Shown here: positions 44,427 to 56,600 of the stretch, piece after piece | How the letters are laid out: each line of letters starts with the position of its first letter | Numbering within the stretch: position 1 is the first letter of the stretch | DNA from: Phoma sp. XZ068 | Taxonomy: Eukaryota; Ascomycota; Dothideomycetes; Pleosporales; Didymellaceae | NCBI GenBank assembly: GCA_004835665.1 | Contig: RBKR01000004.1 | Location: forward strand, 1,178,001 to 1,242,000 | DNA: 64,000 nucleotides | Direction of reading: 5' to 3' | Notes under the pieces: generated by a model | What the model was told of the DNA's origin: nothing | What the model saw: only the letters and a program-made list of their open reading frames with translations | The model's database searches: none | Translations under genes and position numbers: made by a program

Positions 44427-45018
44427 TCACGGCACAACAACAACACCCAGACTCCCCGCTTGCCCGACAACACTCCTCGCAATGCCCTCGAGCGTCAACC
44501 CCGAAAGCCTCGTCTCGCTGTGCTTAATCTTCGCAATCTCATACACGTGCTTCAAGCTGACGGTCCCCACGGTTCCCAGCACCGCATTGCCGACCGTCGG
44601 ACTGCTTGTACTCGTCTTCCCCTTCTGCCCGTCGTGGTTGTTCATCGGCCCAGGTACATTTCCCGCGCCGCGGATCTTGCTCTTCGTTGGCGCCACGCCC
44701 GCTGCGGAAAGAAGGAGCGTTGCGGTCGGCGGCGTGCGCAGCGAGAAGTGGAACGAGCGGTCGGGACGCACTGTGATGCGCGCGGGTATCGGTGTGCCGG
44801 GGTTGTAGTGTGCTGTGCGCGCATTGAACTCCTGTGTGCGTGTGAGTTATGCTCAGGTCATGGTGATGGGTGGGTTGGGTGCAAGTTACTTTGCAGAAAT
44901 CCATGCTCTTGACTCCCTTGCTACCCAGTGCCGGACCGACGGGCGGCGAGGGCGAGGCCTGGCCCGCGCCGACTATCAGTTTGACAATCTGGTCTTTTTG
45001 TATCGCTTTCTTCGCCAT
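44427..45018 (-). CDS. MRPL19: Mitochondrial large-subunit ribosomal protein uL11
   Basis: Binds 23S-type rRNA at the GTPase-associated centre of the mitoribosome. Exons 44890-45018 and 44427-44831 (intron 44832-44889, GTAACT to CAG) encode 177 residues. The N-terminal domain is diagnostic: IVKLIVGAGQASPSPPVGPALGSKG, then MDFCK joined to EFNARTAHYNPGTPIPARIT. The RNA-binding domain shows SFHFSLRTPPTATLL and VSLKHVYEIAKIKH, ending LEGIARSVVGQAGSLGVVVV. The bacterial-type text distinguishes it from cytosolic uL11. It is divergent from RAD54. Confidence 0.93.
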
Positions 45019-45352
45019 TGCGGGTTGTGTATGATGGGTGGACTTGCGGGTATGCAGAGCTTCGGGGGTCCGCAACGAAGTGGAGAAAAGATTTTCCGGT
45101 CCAATATCAATGTCGAGATGGAACGTTTTGATATGCTGCAATACGCTTTAGAACTCGCGAATGGCCTTCTGCTATGCTTCCGTGCCTAATGTGGGCTGGA
45201 AGGGTCGGTTTGGGGAGATGGCGGTTTGCTTGACACCCACGTGACACCGCGATTGCCAAGGCACGACGCGACTGCCGCCTTCCGCCACCCGCACGCGCCC
45301 GTCAACATTACTGCACCACGTTCGCTTTATTGTCTTTGCACCCAACCACACA
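45019..45352. promoter_or_regulatory. Divergent upstream region, uL11m / RAD54
   Basis: 334 bp between head-to-head start codons at 45018 and 45353; it must hold both promoters. The motif CACCCACGTGACACCG with a CACGTG core lies at about 45235-45248. Confidence 0.5.
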
Positions 45353-47839
45353 ATGTAAGTTCCATTCCCGAGAATGCACGATCACAGCTAATTGCAGTCA
45401 AATAGGCATCGACCCAAGGCTCTTAGTACCGGCGAATGCACCCCCGCGAAGCCTGTAGGACGTTTGTACGGCGGGACACCACAATCGACAGAACGTCTGT
45501 TCAAACCGTTCAAATGCCCCGGATCAGCAGCATCGACGCGAGTATCCGAGAAACCCGCCAGAAAGAGGCGGAAGGTCGATTACACCGGCGCTGATGGCGA
45601 GACTGAGGCCGACAAGCCGTACTGCAACGACGACCGGTTAGCGCTCGCCACGCGCGATATTAATCGATTTCCGGTGTTCAAACCGAAAGATAAAGATACG
45701 GCGTTTAAAGCGAGGTTTTCGATTCCGCTGCTGAATAAAGATACAACGTCATACAATGCCAATCGACCCGCGCCGCTGCTTGGTATGCGGCAAGGCGCGG
45801 TGTTTGTTGCGCGACCGCTGCATGATCCGAGTGGAGAGTTTGCGATTGTCTTGTATGATCCCACAGTCGACGACAGGCCTGCACCAAAGGAAGAGGTGGT
45901 GCTGAAGATGAGCCAGGAAGAGAAGGAAGAAATGGATACTCCGGTCGTGCATAAGAGTCTTGCAGAGATTCTAGGGCTGAAGAAGAAAGTGGACCAAGAA
46001 CGACCGCGAGTTCCAGTCGTGATCGACCCACGACTGGCCAAAGTCTTGCGCCCGCATCAAGTTGAGGGTGTACGGTTTTTGTATCGAGCTACCACTGGTT
46101 TGATTGACGCGAAAGCGAACGGATGCATCATGGCAGACGAGATGGGCCTTGGCAAGACACTGCAGTGCATCGCCCTCATGTGGACATTGATCAAGCAGTC
46201 TCCCGACGCTGGCAGGTCGACAATCCAAAAGTGCGTCATCGCCTGCCCTTCCAGTCTTGTAAGGAACTGGGCGAATGAACTGGTCAAGTGGTTGGGCCCG
46301 GATGCTATCCACCCCTTTGCCATTGATGGCAAGGCCACAAAGGAGGAGCTGATATCACAGATACGGCAGTGGTCAATCGCGTCCGGACGTGCTGTTGTTC
46401 GACCTGTCCTTATCGTCTCATACGAAACACTCCGCCTCTATGTTGACGAGTTCGGCCAGACGCCCATCGGCCTGTTACTCTGCGATGAGGGGCATCGATT
46501 GAAGAACGGAGAAAGTCAGACATTCATGGCGCTAAACGGGCTCAACGTACAACGACGCGTTATCCTCTCAGGTACACCCATCCAGAATGACTTGTCGGAA
46601 TACTTCGCCCTGCTGAACTTTGCGAACCCCAATTACCTCGGCACAAGGATGGAGTTCCGTAAGCAGTTTGAGATTCCCATTCTGAGAGGCCGTGATGCCG
46701 ATGGTACAGAGGAAGACCGGAAGAAGGGCGATGAGCGTTTGAAAGAGCTGCTCACCCTCGTCAACAAGTTCATTATCCGACGTACCAACGACATCCTCTC
46801 GAAATACCTGCCTGTCAAGTACGAGCACGTGGTGTTCTGCAACCTTGCGCCGTTTCAGAAGGATCTTTACAACCACTTCCTCCAATCGCCCGAGATCAAG
46901 CTCCTGCTCAAGGGCAAGGGGTCACAGCCTCTCAAGGCTATTGGTATGCTGAAGAAGCTCTGCAATCACCCTGACTTGCTCGACCTTCCTCAGGATCTAC
47001 CAGGCTGTGAGGATACGCTTCCGGAAGACTTCGTACCCAAGGACGCCCGGGGACGGGACCGCGAAGTCAAAGTCTGGTACTCTGGCAAAATGATGGTGCT
47101 CGACCGTATGCTTGCCCGCATCCGCGCCGAGACAAACGACAAGATCGTCCTCATCTCCAACTACACACAGACGCTGGACATTTTCGGCGCTCTCTGTCGG
47201 TCTCGCGGGTATGGCTGTCTGCGACTTGACGGTACAATGAACGTCAGCAAGCGCCAAAAGCTAGTCGACAAGTTCAACGACCCCGAGGGCCCCGAGTTTG
47301 TCTTCCTCCTCTCCTCCAAGGCCGGAGGCTGCGGTCTCAACCTCATCGGCGCGAATCGACTGGTACTCTTCGACCCCGACTGGAATCCTGCTGCGGACCA
47401 GCAAGCACTCGCGCGAGTGTGGCGTGACGGACAGAAGAAAGACTGCTTCGTCTACCGCTTCATGACCACGGGCACCATCGAGGAGAAGATCTTCCAACGC
47501 CAGTCGCACAAGCAGTCGCTCTCATCCTGCGTCGTCGACTCAGCGGAAGATGTTGAGCGCCACTTCAGTCTCGACTCGCTGCGCGAACTGTTCATGTACA
47601 GAGACAACACGACGAGCGATACGCACGACACATTCAAGTGCAAGCGCTGCCGCAAGGAGGACGGACGCCAGGTCATCAAGGCGCCAGCCATGTTGTACGG
47701 CGACACGAGTACGTGGAACCACTTTGTCAATGATGGGGAGGCTGGCCCGCTGGGCAAGATTCAGGATCTTCTGCTTAGACAGGAGACGGCGGAGGGCTGT
47801 AATGAAGTCAGCGCCGTGTTCCAGTATATCAGTCATTAG
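45353..47839 (+). CDS. RAD54: DNA repair and recombination ATPase RAD54
   Basis: SNF2-family motor that works with Rad51 in homologous recombination in the nucleus. Translation appears to start at a codon split by an intron: AT at 45353-45354, intron 45355-45405 (GTAAGT to AATAG), G at 45406, giving MHRPKALSTGE. The total is 811 residues. The N-terminal region shows RLFKPFKCPG and basic PARKRRK. SNF2 motifs are all visible: LRPHQVEGVRFLY, Walker A ADEMGLGKT (Lys251), LLCDEGHRLKN (Asp361, DEGH), ILSGTPIQNDL, LKKLCNHPDLL, VLISNYTQTLD, LSSKAGGCGLNLIGANRL and the arginine finger block QALARVWRDGQ. The C-terminus has a CKRCRKEDGR pair and ends VFQYISH. The assignment to Rad54 rather than Rdh54 rests on the N-terminal region and the close match of the motor domain. 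Confidence 0.95.
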
Positions 47840-48071
47840 TTGGCGTGGAGATGGGCATGACATTGGTGTTTATGATTATGAGCGTGGCGTTGGGGTTCTT
47901 TGGACGTTGCATTAGAGCGATGTTGTATGCGTGATAGAAAGTTCAATAGCACTGTTTGCATAGTATCAGTCTTTCTACACAAGAATATACATTACTTCTC
48001 CATGAATCTTCTCTCATTACGCGTGGCGAACAACGGGTATCTCAACACACCATCCACATCCATCTCACAAT
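47840..48071. other. Convergent 3' spacer, RAD54 / sugar transporter
   Basis: 232 bp between two convergent stop codons. No gene or repeat is visible apart from a CAC/CAT-rich stretch near 48080. Confidence 0.5.
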
Positions 48072-50190
48072 TCAAGCAACAACACCATCACCACCACCCG
48101 CCCTCTTCTCCCCAAACCCCCTATCCGGACCTCCCCGCACCGCCCCCTCAGGAACAGGATCATCATGCAAATCAAACAACAGCGGAAACTCGTCTACCCT
48201 CCCCCTCAACAAATTCTTCCTCAAATACCACGGCAGCTTCTTAGTGTAATACCCCGCAAACGCACGATTCCCAACATCAAACACGGTATCCAGTTCCTCG
48301 AGCGTGAGATTCTTCGTCTCAGGAAGAAGGAAGTAGGCGTAGACCCACCCGAAGAAATTCCAGGCTGCGTACCACCCGAATGCGCCTTGGGGCGTGAATG
48401 CGTCGACGAGCGCAGGCCAGGTTAGAGACAGGATGAAGTTGAAGCCCCAGCATGTTGCTGTCGCGAAGGACATTCCTATGTCGCGGAGGTGCAAGGGGAA
48501 GGCTTCAGCGCTGTAGGTGAATGGGACGGGGCCTTCGCCTGGGGAGTAGACGGCCATGAAGGTGTAGATTGCGGCTGCGATGGAGCCGAGGCGTTGGGGG
48601 GTGGGGCGGTCCGGGAGCTCGGGGTCGGGGGTTGGGATTGTGGGGAGGAAGAAGGATAGGCCGCACCAGAGGAGGCAGATTCCCATTAGGGGGAAGGTGG
48701 TGAGGAGGAGGTTGCGCCGGCCGAAGGTGTCGATTGTGTAGATTGCGGGGATGGCGAAGACGAAGTTTGTTATTCCTGTGCCCATGCTTGTGAGGAGGGC
48801 TTCGGAGCGCGAGAACCCGGCTTCTTGGAAGATGGAGGACGAGTAGTATGCGATGACCTTTGAAGTGTGAGTGGGAGTTGGCCATACGGGTGCAGAAGAC
48901 TTACGTTGACGCCGCAGAATTGCTGCATGAACATGACGAAGAAGGAGGATTGTGCTGCGCGGCGGTTGCGACGCACGAAGAAGAACTCTTTCCAGAGCGA
49001 CTTGCCCTCGCGTTCAGCCTGTTCGACTTCAAGCAGCTTGTACGCGTAGTACATGTCGCGAGTGGCTTGGATCTTGTGGTTGCGAAGACGGCAGAGCGCG
49101 GTGAACGCCTTGTCGAACTTGCCCTTTTCCATGTACCATCTGGGGGACTGTAATGCGAGGTTAGTAAGGTCACCACAATATGTAGGAAGAATGCTTACCT
49201 CAGGACAGAAGTAGACTTGAAGGCAGACTATCAGAGGAGGAATCGATGTGCTGGCCAGCATCCACCTCCACTGCGATCCCTCTCCGAGGATGGTCGTGTT
49301 TTGGAAAGCCACTGACACGACAAACCCCAACATGATGCCGAACGCGGTCCACATCTGCCACATCATCGTGAGCGCGCCGCGAATGGTCTTCGGGGCGGAC
49401 TCGGCAGCATAGACAGGTGTCGTGGACGACTTTGCGCCGACTGCGAAACCCAACGCGAATCGAGCGATGAGAAGGTTGACCCAGCTGAACGTGTTAGTAA
49501 CAACTACCTCAAATGATGGTTGGTGACTTACTTATTCGCAGCGGCCATCCAAATACCAGTGATGAAGGAAATAATGCAGGAGATGAAGATAGTGCCTCGA
49601 CGACCAAAGTAGTAGTTTAGCGGTGCATTACTCCAGCATCCGATGAGCGCTGAACAAAGGTACGGTGCACCGTTCAGCAGTCCCTGCAGCCAGACGTCTT
49701 CAATACCAAACTCCTCAAAATAGAACAGCTGCGCGCCGTTCACGGCCGTCTGATCCATGCCCTGGACGATAGCCGAGCCAGCACACAGCACGACGAGGAA
49801 GTACAGCATGAAGGGCTGCGACCATCGATGCGCCTGCTCGTTTCTGAAGATGGCTTTTTCTTCCTCGGTCAACTGGCTGACGTACTCGTATCCGTCGTCT
49901 CGTTGGCCCATGCGTGCAATGAGTGCGCCTTTGCGGAAGGCATCTTGATGCTCGACCAGTCCTTTCTCAACACACCATGCGTCCACGTCGGCGATGACTT
50001 GCTGCTCAGTGAGTCCCGCGAGAGGATTGCGTAGCTTTGCCGCAACAGACGCCTGACGACCATGTCCCTGCTGGCTCGGGGTGGTAGCATTCTCCGTGTG
50101 GTAAGTAGAGTTGAGATCCGTCTTGCTGCTGGTACCAGAAAGCGAGACGTCTGGCTCTGTGGCCTCGATATCCGGGTTTCGTTTCGACAT
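48072..50190 (-). CDS. MFS sugar-type transporter
   Basis: Twelve-helix sugar porter. Minus-strand exons 49532-50190, 49199-49484, 48905-49147 and 48072-48857, with introns of 47-51 nt, give 657 residues. An N-terminal cytosolic region of about 130 residues (VIADVDAWCVEKGLVEHQDAF) precedes TM1 and carries the acidic-dileucine-like text seen in a fungal subgroup. Sugar-porter signatures include NYYFGRRGTIF, RFALGFAVG, APKTIRGALTMMWQMWTAFG, MEKGKFDKAFTALCRLRNH, MQQFCGVNVIAYYSS (QQxxGxN) and LLPETKNLTLEELD. Substrate (hexose, disaccharide or polyol) cannot be told. It ends in a Gly-rich cytosolic tail. Confidence 0.9.
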
Positions 50191-51965
50191 GTTGACTCAC
50201 ACGACCTGATTCAAAACCTGGAGATGAACAGTGGTCTGCAAACGACTACGACCGGCCAAGGCACATCAGCTTATATACGTGGGTCCAGCTCCCCAGCTTT
50301 CTCCAGCATTCAACCAAACTGTGGGCCATCTCTCCGCGGGGTTTAGCGACCTCACCCTCATATTCTCTCCACCATGTCTTGGGTTGGCAGATGTAACCAT
50401 ACGTGATATCAGGCCCATGCCAAGTAGTGGTTTGAAGAATTGGCCTGTGAAAGCACTCTCCGTCGATGTCATAGTGGATCCTTGTAGACTGTTGGCTTTG
50501 CTGGGCGGCACATAGCATGTACTTGGCAGCGGAGTATGAGGGCGGATATTAGCGTGCAACTATGAGCCAAGAGCATGGTTTCGTGGCGGCCTGCAGGTTC
50601 AGCCGCAAGTGGGCCAATTGAATTGGTTCAGATATTCGGAGCGGCGGATACAAGACTGTTGGAAGATCGGGCGATGACGGTGCTGGTGTTGTCTTGGCTT
50701 TGCGGCTCTTGGACAGGCGCTGGGGCGGGCTTGTCCGCTGGGCGAATGAAGATCGATGCCTGAAAAAGTATTCCGACATCATGTGTCGGTACTAACATCC
50801 GACTGCCAAGGATATCAGCACGCGACGTTGCCAGGCGACTCTTCGGTGTGGAGAGTTGCCACATGCTGAGTGCCGCATGCGGTGGGACGTGTCTGGATGG
50901 CAGGCGGCTCGTCCGTTGCAGCGGTACAACACCACGCGACGTACGCTAGATGTTCAACCACACTCCAATGGGAGTTTCTGAGAAGTATCATTTAAGGGCG
51001 AGCTTTGAGATTGTGTGCGATCGTCCTCGAGCAATGAGGGAGGATTCCACTTTCGAGAGGATTGGGTGCAAAAAGTGGAGCTGCGAGACAGGACTGACCG
51101 ATCAGAAGTGAGATTGAGGGACAATACCGTCCAGGTGCCTTGTCTCACCCTGATAGATTATATAAACTCGTGGAAATGTCTGATCGCATGGAGTGGGATA
51201 ACAAGATCCTATTCATCTTGCCGATAGAGATGCAGTAGTCGCCATTTTATAGCTGATGTGATAGTCATCGTCAGATCTCCAGTAAGTATCCGAGCTTGGT
51301 GGGCCAGCCCTAGACATTGGTCAAATCCAGGTATGTCTGGAGTATTGGTTCGATCCCTTGCTTTAGATACGGGGTCACTCTTTGTAGATACATTGCCTGG
51401 GTTCTTGATAGTCCAGACGTTTGCAAGCGGCGCTCCAGTACACATGGCCGTTCGTGATCCAACTTTTCTTGACTTGAACATTGTAGACAACTCGGCATGA
51501 CCAATTTTCCTACAACTCAAGGCATGTCCAGTTCTTCTACAACTCTCAGTATGACAAATCTTCTACAATTGTCGGAACGACCAATTCTTCCAACGCTCAG
51601 CGACATCAAACTCGGTTCAGCATTACTATTGACCTCGGCGATGGTGGGGAGTCGTGCTCACCGGAGATTGCGGAAGTGGTTCCTAGAAGCGCAAGTCAGC
51701 TGACGATCGTCCATGGAAGTACCCTGGCGGTCTCCACTGGTGTGCTGTATGCGGGGTGTGCAACACGTCAATCATGGCCATCATGTCGAAAGAAAACTTG
51801 ATATTCGAGATTCGATCGCTTGCAGCCTGCTGTCGGCTATGTGATATATGTGGATGCAGCCGTTCCGGCGCAGACTGAAATCCGTGAAAAAGCCATCCCA
51901 GCTGTCAAGGGGTGAAGCCCTAAATTCAGCAACGCATGTGTCGTTCGTAAACGTGTCATGACCTC
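50191..51965. other. Intergenic, upstream of sugar transporter
   Basis: About 1.8 kb. It includes the transporter promoter and a 27-bp minisatellite listed separately. Open frames here are short and unsupported. Confidence 0.5.
51496..51603 (+). repeat. 27-bp minisatellite, four units
   Basis: Four adjacent 27-bp units: 51496-51522, 51523-51549, 51550-51576 and 51577-51603. Each begins with a CATGACCAAT-like block (CATGTCCAGT, TATGACAAAT, ACGACCAATT) and has TTCTTCTACAAC or a close variant in the middle. Read on the plus strand this gives a nine-residue repeat (MTNFPTTQG, MSSSSTTLS, MTNLLQLSE, RPILPTLSD) inside a 68-codon open frame (51497-51703). Coding is doubtful. Confidence 0.75.
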
Positions 51966-52235
51966 CTAAACGCCAACCCTAATAACCGATTTCCATAGTC
52001 CCTTGATGGAGAGCTTGACGCTGTACCAGTCGCGGTCGCGGCTGGGCGATGTCGAGATGTCCTTGTGAGGGATCTTGGAGCGCTCCGTATTTGTCGAACT
52101 TGCGGTGGAAGCGCGTGGACCGCCACCGCGATCCGATGAATGCTTCGAGTGTACGCTGTCAGTCTTGAGGCCCGCAGGATTCTTATTACTAATTCGCTCG
52201 CGCGAGTTCACCGTTTCCTGGGGCCTCTCCTCATG
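51966..52235 (-). other. In-frame open extension downstream of the SF3B6 stop codon
   Basis: Directly after the SF3B6 TAG (52238-52236) the same frame stays open for 89 codons to a TAG at 51968-51966. The conceptual extension is Ser/Arg/Lys-rich (SRERISNKNPAGLKT, KHSSDRGGGPRASTA) and ends DWYSVKLSIKGLWKSVIRVGV (split for reading as DWYSVKL, SIKGLWK, SVIRVGV). It could be a readthrough tail, an alternatively spliced exon, a separate small gene or a chance open frame in the 3' UTR. Confidence 0.35.
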
Positions 52236-52840
52236 CTAATCGATACCGTGTTGCTGCTTGAGTTTTTCTAAGTTCTCCTGGCGCTCGGCGAGATCGTTTG
52301 CGGCCTTGATCATCTTGTCTGGCTGGTGATATAATACTGTGATGGTTAGCGCCGGAGGTGGTGTGGGAACGGGTGGTCGTACCGACGAGGTAACGGTTCT
52401 GGAAGTTGAAGCCGTTCAGCTTGTCGCAAGCCGACTTTGCGTCCATGACGTCCTCATAGACGACGAAGGCGGTGCCCTTGGTGTTGTTGGCGATACCCTG
52501 GCGGATTTGGCTGGCGATACATCAGCATGGGGCGACGAGTGGAGAGCCTGACTGGCGGAGAAGACGACATACCGCACCGGGCCGAACTTGCCAAAGAGGT
52601 CGAAAAGCTCCTCTGGGGTGACGTTGAAGCTGTGACGGGTCAGTGGGGGCGTGGCCGCAATGCAGGATGAGTACACACCTCAGGTTCTTTACGAAGAGAG
52701 CTCTGGATAGACAGGCCAGGTTAGCGGAGGTCGTGTGAACAGAGCGCATACCTGCGGCAGCGAGAGGGTCGCGCGCAGGCACGGCGGGAGCGGCGGACTC
52801 ACCGATTGACTTCGGGGGCAAGCTTTCCACCGCGACTCAT
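52236..52840 (-). CDS. SF3B6: Splicing factor 3b subunit 6 (p14)
   Basis: RRM protein of the U2 snRNP SF3b complex that sits near the branch-point adenosine. Five minus-strand exons, 52803-52840, 52679-52702 (only 24 nt), 52573-52629, 52383-52510 and 52236-52336, give 115 residues, the usual family length. The spliced protein starts MSRGGKLAPEVNRALFVKNL and has the RRM cores ALFVKNL (RNP2) and GTAFVVYEDVMDA (RNP1), then NGFNFQNRYLVVLYHQ and the C-terminal LEKLKQQHGID. The micro-exon carries most of RNP2, so skipping it would destroy the domain. It is head-to-head with the JmjC gene. Confidence 0.93.
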
Positions 52841-53624
52841 ACTTTGGCTACAGTGGTGGAGTGTACAGAGAGGACGTATGGGTGCACGGTCAGAGAGCGG
52901 CGTGGGGTGGATGAGGTAGTAAGACCAAGGCGAGGCGACGAGAGAAGCTAAGGGCCGTCACGTGACCGGCGACTCGGGCAGCGTGGCAGGGCGAGATGGA
53001 GGCGTGAAACGGGAGGGAGAGGGAGCTGCTGCGAACTGGGGGTGGTACTGGGAGAGCAGATCGCCTGAAGAGCAGAAGACTGCTGTGCTGCGTCGACGTT
53101 GCATTGCTGTGCCTGCGCTGCCATGGCCTGCCCTGGCCGTCCCCAGCGCGCCAGTCGGAGCCGTCTGCGGCAGCGAATGAGGGCCTCACGCCCGGCAGTG
53201 CTCCCACGTCCTCCTCGCAACACCGCAACCACGGCCCACGGCAGCACCGCGCGCACACGCTTCCTGCCCTCGCCCGCGCAAGTGTAATTGCGGCCGTCCG
53301 TTGCCTCCCGCGCCGCCCGTCCGCTGCGTCGCCCCGGTGCATTGCTGCGCTCGGCGGTCGTTGCATGGGTGAGCCATTGCAGCATCCCCACACCAAAACC
53401 TCCGCGCCCATCATTTCCACCTCTCCAGCACCACCACCGCCCGCACCGCGCCCACGCCTTTTCGCGCCTGCCCCGCGCCCGAGTCGCCTGCTGCAGGACA
53501 TGCTCGCGCCCGCCCGCCCCGCCCTCCCGCACCGCGCAGCAGCTCCATAGCTTCGCCCGCCAGCCACGCCCGCCCGAGACGCACCTCCGCGACGACACCA
53601 CCCCCCTCCGCGCAACCGCCCGCC
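52841..53624. promoter_or_regulatory. GC-rich divergent upstream region, SF3B6 / JmjC demethylase
   Basis: 784 bp between head-to-head genes. It is strongly C-rich on the plus strand towards 53624, which creates long open frames on both strands by composition alone. It is probably two promoters and the JmjC leader. Confidence 0.5.
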
Positions 53625-56600
53625 ATGCGCCGCATAACCAGCTTCAAGCCGCAGCACCGGCAAGGCGCCGCGCGCCCAGCGACCCCGCCGCCGCCGCCCT
53701 TCGAGCCGCTGTCGCCCTCGCTGCCGCCCGCCGCCCCCGTCGCCGCAAGCCCCGCGGGCGGCTACCGCGACGACGCTGCTGAGCACCCCCGACCCCCCAA
53801 TGGCGCCCAGCTGCACGCCCATGCGGCCGCCGGGGACAGTCGAGCACAGCACCAGCGCGTGGGGCCGCCAGCAACGGGCGCCCTCCCACCGCAGCGCGCC
53901 GCACCGCTCCCGCCGCCGCAGCCACGGCCGAGCTACGCCTGGGCGCCGGGCTCGCCCATTGAGGCCCTCGCAGACGCGGCCGTCACTTCGCAGCGCACCA
54001 GCCCGGCCTTTGTCGAGCACCCGCGCCGCGCCTCGTACGCTGCCGCCGCGCCCGCGACCTCGCCCACAGGCCTCGCCCTCCCGCTGGGCGACGGCGCCCC
54101 CAAGCACGCCTACCCCCGAGACGCCGCCTACGCCTACGACGAGCGGCCGGCCAAGCGCGCCCGCTCAGAGTTCTACAGCGCCTCGTCGCCTACGTATGGG
54201 CAGCACTCGCGCCCGGCCACGAGCCACAACCCAGGCTGGTCCTACAACGTCGAGCACATGGTGGACACGGGCATGCGCATGTACCAGGACAACGGCGGCC
54301 CCGCTCCCAAGCAGGAGCACAACCCAGACAAGAGGCTGTCCGACGCGCAGCTGCTGCTCGACTTCTTCCAAGTCTCGGCCCACACCGCACAGACGCCGCC
54401 CTCGACGGCGAAGCGGTTGAGCATGTCGCAAGTAGCACCTGCCTATCCCGCCCAGTACCCTCCACAGCACTCTCCACACCACGCTCCACACCCCCCGGTG
54501 CCAGCAAGCCCGCACGCTGTGGCTTCGCAGCAGCCTCTCTACCATGCCCAGCACCCGCGTTCTGACGTCGTGCACGTTCCAGAACCGCCCTCGCTTCCCT
54601 CTGACGTTACATTGCCTGTGCCCGCCGTCCAGACACGCACACCCCCAGAAGACGACTCCACCGCGCAGCCGCCGCCTCCCATGTCCAACACGGCCGGCAC
54701 CGACGACGCGAAGCCGAAAAAGCACCAGGGCTGGCCCAAGGGCAAACCACGCGGCCCGCGCAACACCCCGTCCGCTAGCAAGAGGAAGAAGGCCACGCCA
54801 AAGCCCAAAGCTGCCTCTTCGACAAGCACCAAAGCTGCGACCGAGCAGGGCCAGTCGCCGCTGAGCAATGGCATCGCCGCGGCCACAAACGCGTCTACCT
54901 CGTCGTCTGCCAACGTCACGCCACCGTTGGACCAGCCGTCAGGACCCCGCCGCCATTCTTTTTCCAATTCTTTTTTAGTGTTGCCCACCACTGACATGCC
55001 TCCTGAACCGCTGCGAGCTCAGTCTGTCCCACTCCAGACCCTGCTTAGCACAGCACCACCAGCCGCTGGCCCCAGCCGGCGCACCAAAGCTCAGCAGGTT
55101 GCGGAACCAGATCTCATCTGCGCCTCGTGCAAGTCTTCGGACTCGGAGGTCAAGGTGGGTGACGGCGAGCAGTGGATCGGGTGTGATGGTTGTAAAGAGT
55201 GGTACCATTATGCGTGCGCTGGATTCAACAGCGAGCGCGAGGTACGGGATGTAAACAAGTTCTACTGCGAACCGTGTAGACCCAAATTTGGTCAAACAAC
55301 GAGTAGGTCTACCGACGCGTATTGGAGTAACAAGTCTGACCTGGCCCAGAGGTTCGCAAATCTGTCAGAGCCCACACGACCGTTGATTACGCCGGCTTGA
55401 ATCAGGGCGTCTTGAGAACGTCCGACGACAACCCCGAGCATCACTACATCGCCGCCTTCAAGAATGGGGATATTGAGTTTACACCAGAAACCTTCGCGCG
55501 CATGCCGCCTGAGCTGCTCTCGGCCGACTTCCTCGAGAAGAGCAATGGTTTCCGAGAGCCGATCCTCATCCCCGGCGCCCTCAACCCTCGACCTTGGCCC
55601 TCAAACGCGACTGAGCCCGCCTCGTCCAACGAACCACCGCAAACGCACGATGAGCTAGACTCTCCTTTCGATTACGAAACGATCGCGGATGACGGACAAG
55701 ACAAGCTGGGCATGGTCATACCGCAAGGGTTGACTGTTCGTCGCGTAGCCGAACTATACGGACCGAACGAGACGGTGCCTGTCATCGATGTCAAGGCGCA
55801 GGAAGGCGAGGGCAAAAAGTGGACCATGTCCAAATGGGCGGACTACTACGAACAACAAGGCGAGAAGCCTGTACGAAACGTAATCAGTCTGGAAGTCTCG
55901 CGAAGCCGGCTTGGAAAGTTGATCCGCCGGCCAAAGGTTGTGCGCGAGATGGACTTGCAAGACTCGGTCTGGCGAGATGACGACAAGCTTGCGCCTCCAC
56001 CTGTGCAGTTCTACTGCCTCATGTCTGTCGCAGACTGCTTCACAGACTTCCACATCGACTTTGGCGGTTCGTCTGTTTACTATCACATTGTAAAGGGAAA
56101 GAAAGTCTTCTTCTTCATACCGCCAACGAAGCAGAACATGAAGAAGTACGAAGACTGGTGCCTGTCACCTAACCAAGGGCACGACTGGCTCGGCAAGCAA
56201 GTCAAAGAGTGCTACCGCGTGGACCTGTACCCAGGAGACACCATGCTAATCCCGTCCGGCTGGATCCACGCCGTCTGGACTCCTGAGGATAGTCTAGTCA
56301 TCGGCGGCAACTTTCTCACTCGCATACACTATGGCATGCAGCTTCAGGTTTTGGAGGTTGAGAAGAGCACCAAAGTGGCTCAGATGTTCCGTTACCCATT
56401 CTTCCAGAAGATTATGTGGCTGACGGTCATCAAATACCTCGAGGACGATCCAGTGCCCACGTCAGTGCAGGAGCTCCTGCAGAGGGGCGAGCAGTTCAAG
56501 CGCGACACCCCCATTTGGTGCGAGCCGGACAAGTTTGGCCACAACTCTCACCTGGGCCCAGCAAATTACAACAGGCGGTACTACCCTAAGCACGAGCTTG

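Noticed and set aside
51340..51365. GGTTCGATCCC, a tRNA B-box-like sequence
   Set aside because: Flanks do not pair as a T stem and no acceptor or anticodon arm can be folded around it.
52890..54107. 405-codon open frame on the minus strand opposite the JmjC leader and first exon
   Set aside because: Gly/Arg/Ala composition is that of the complement of a Pro-rich GC-rich coding region; no domain is visible and it overlaps a well-supported gene.
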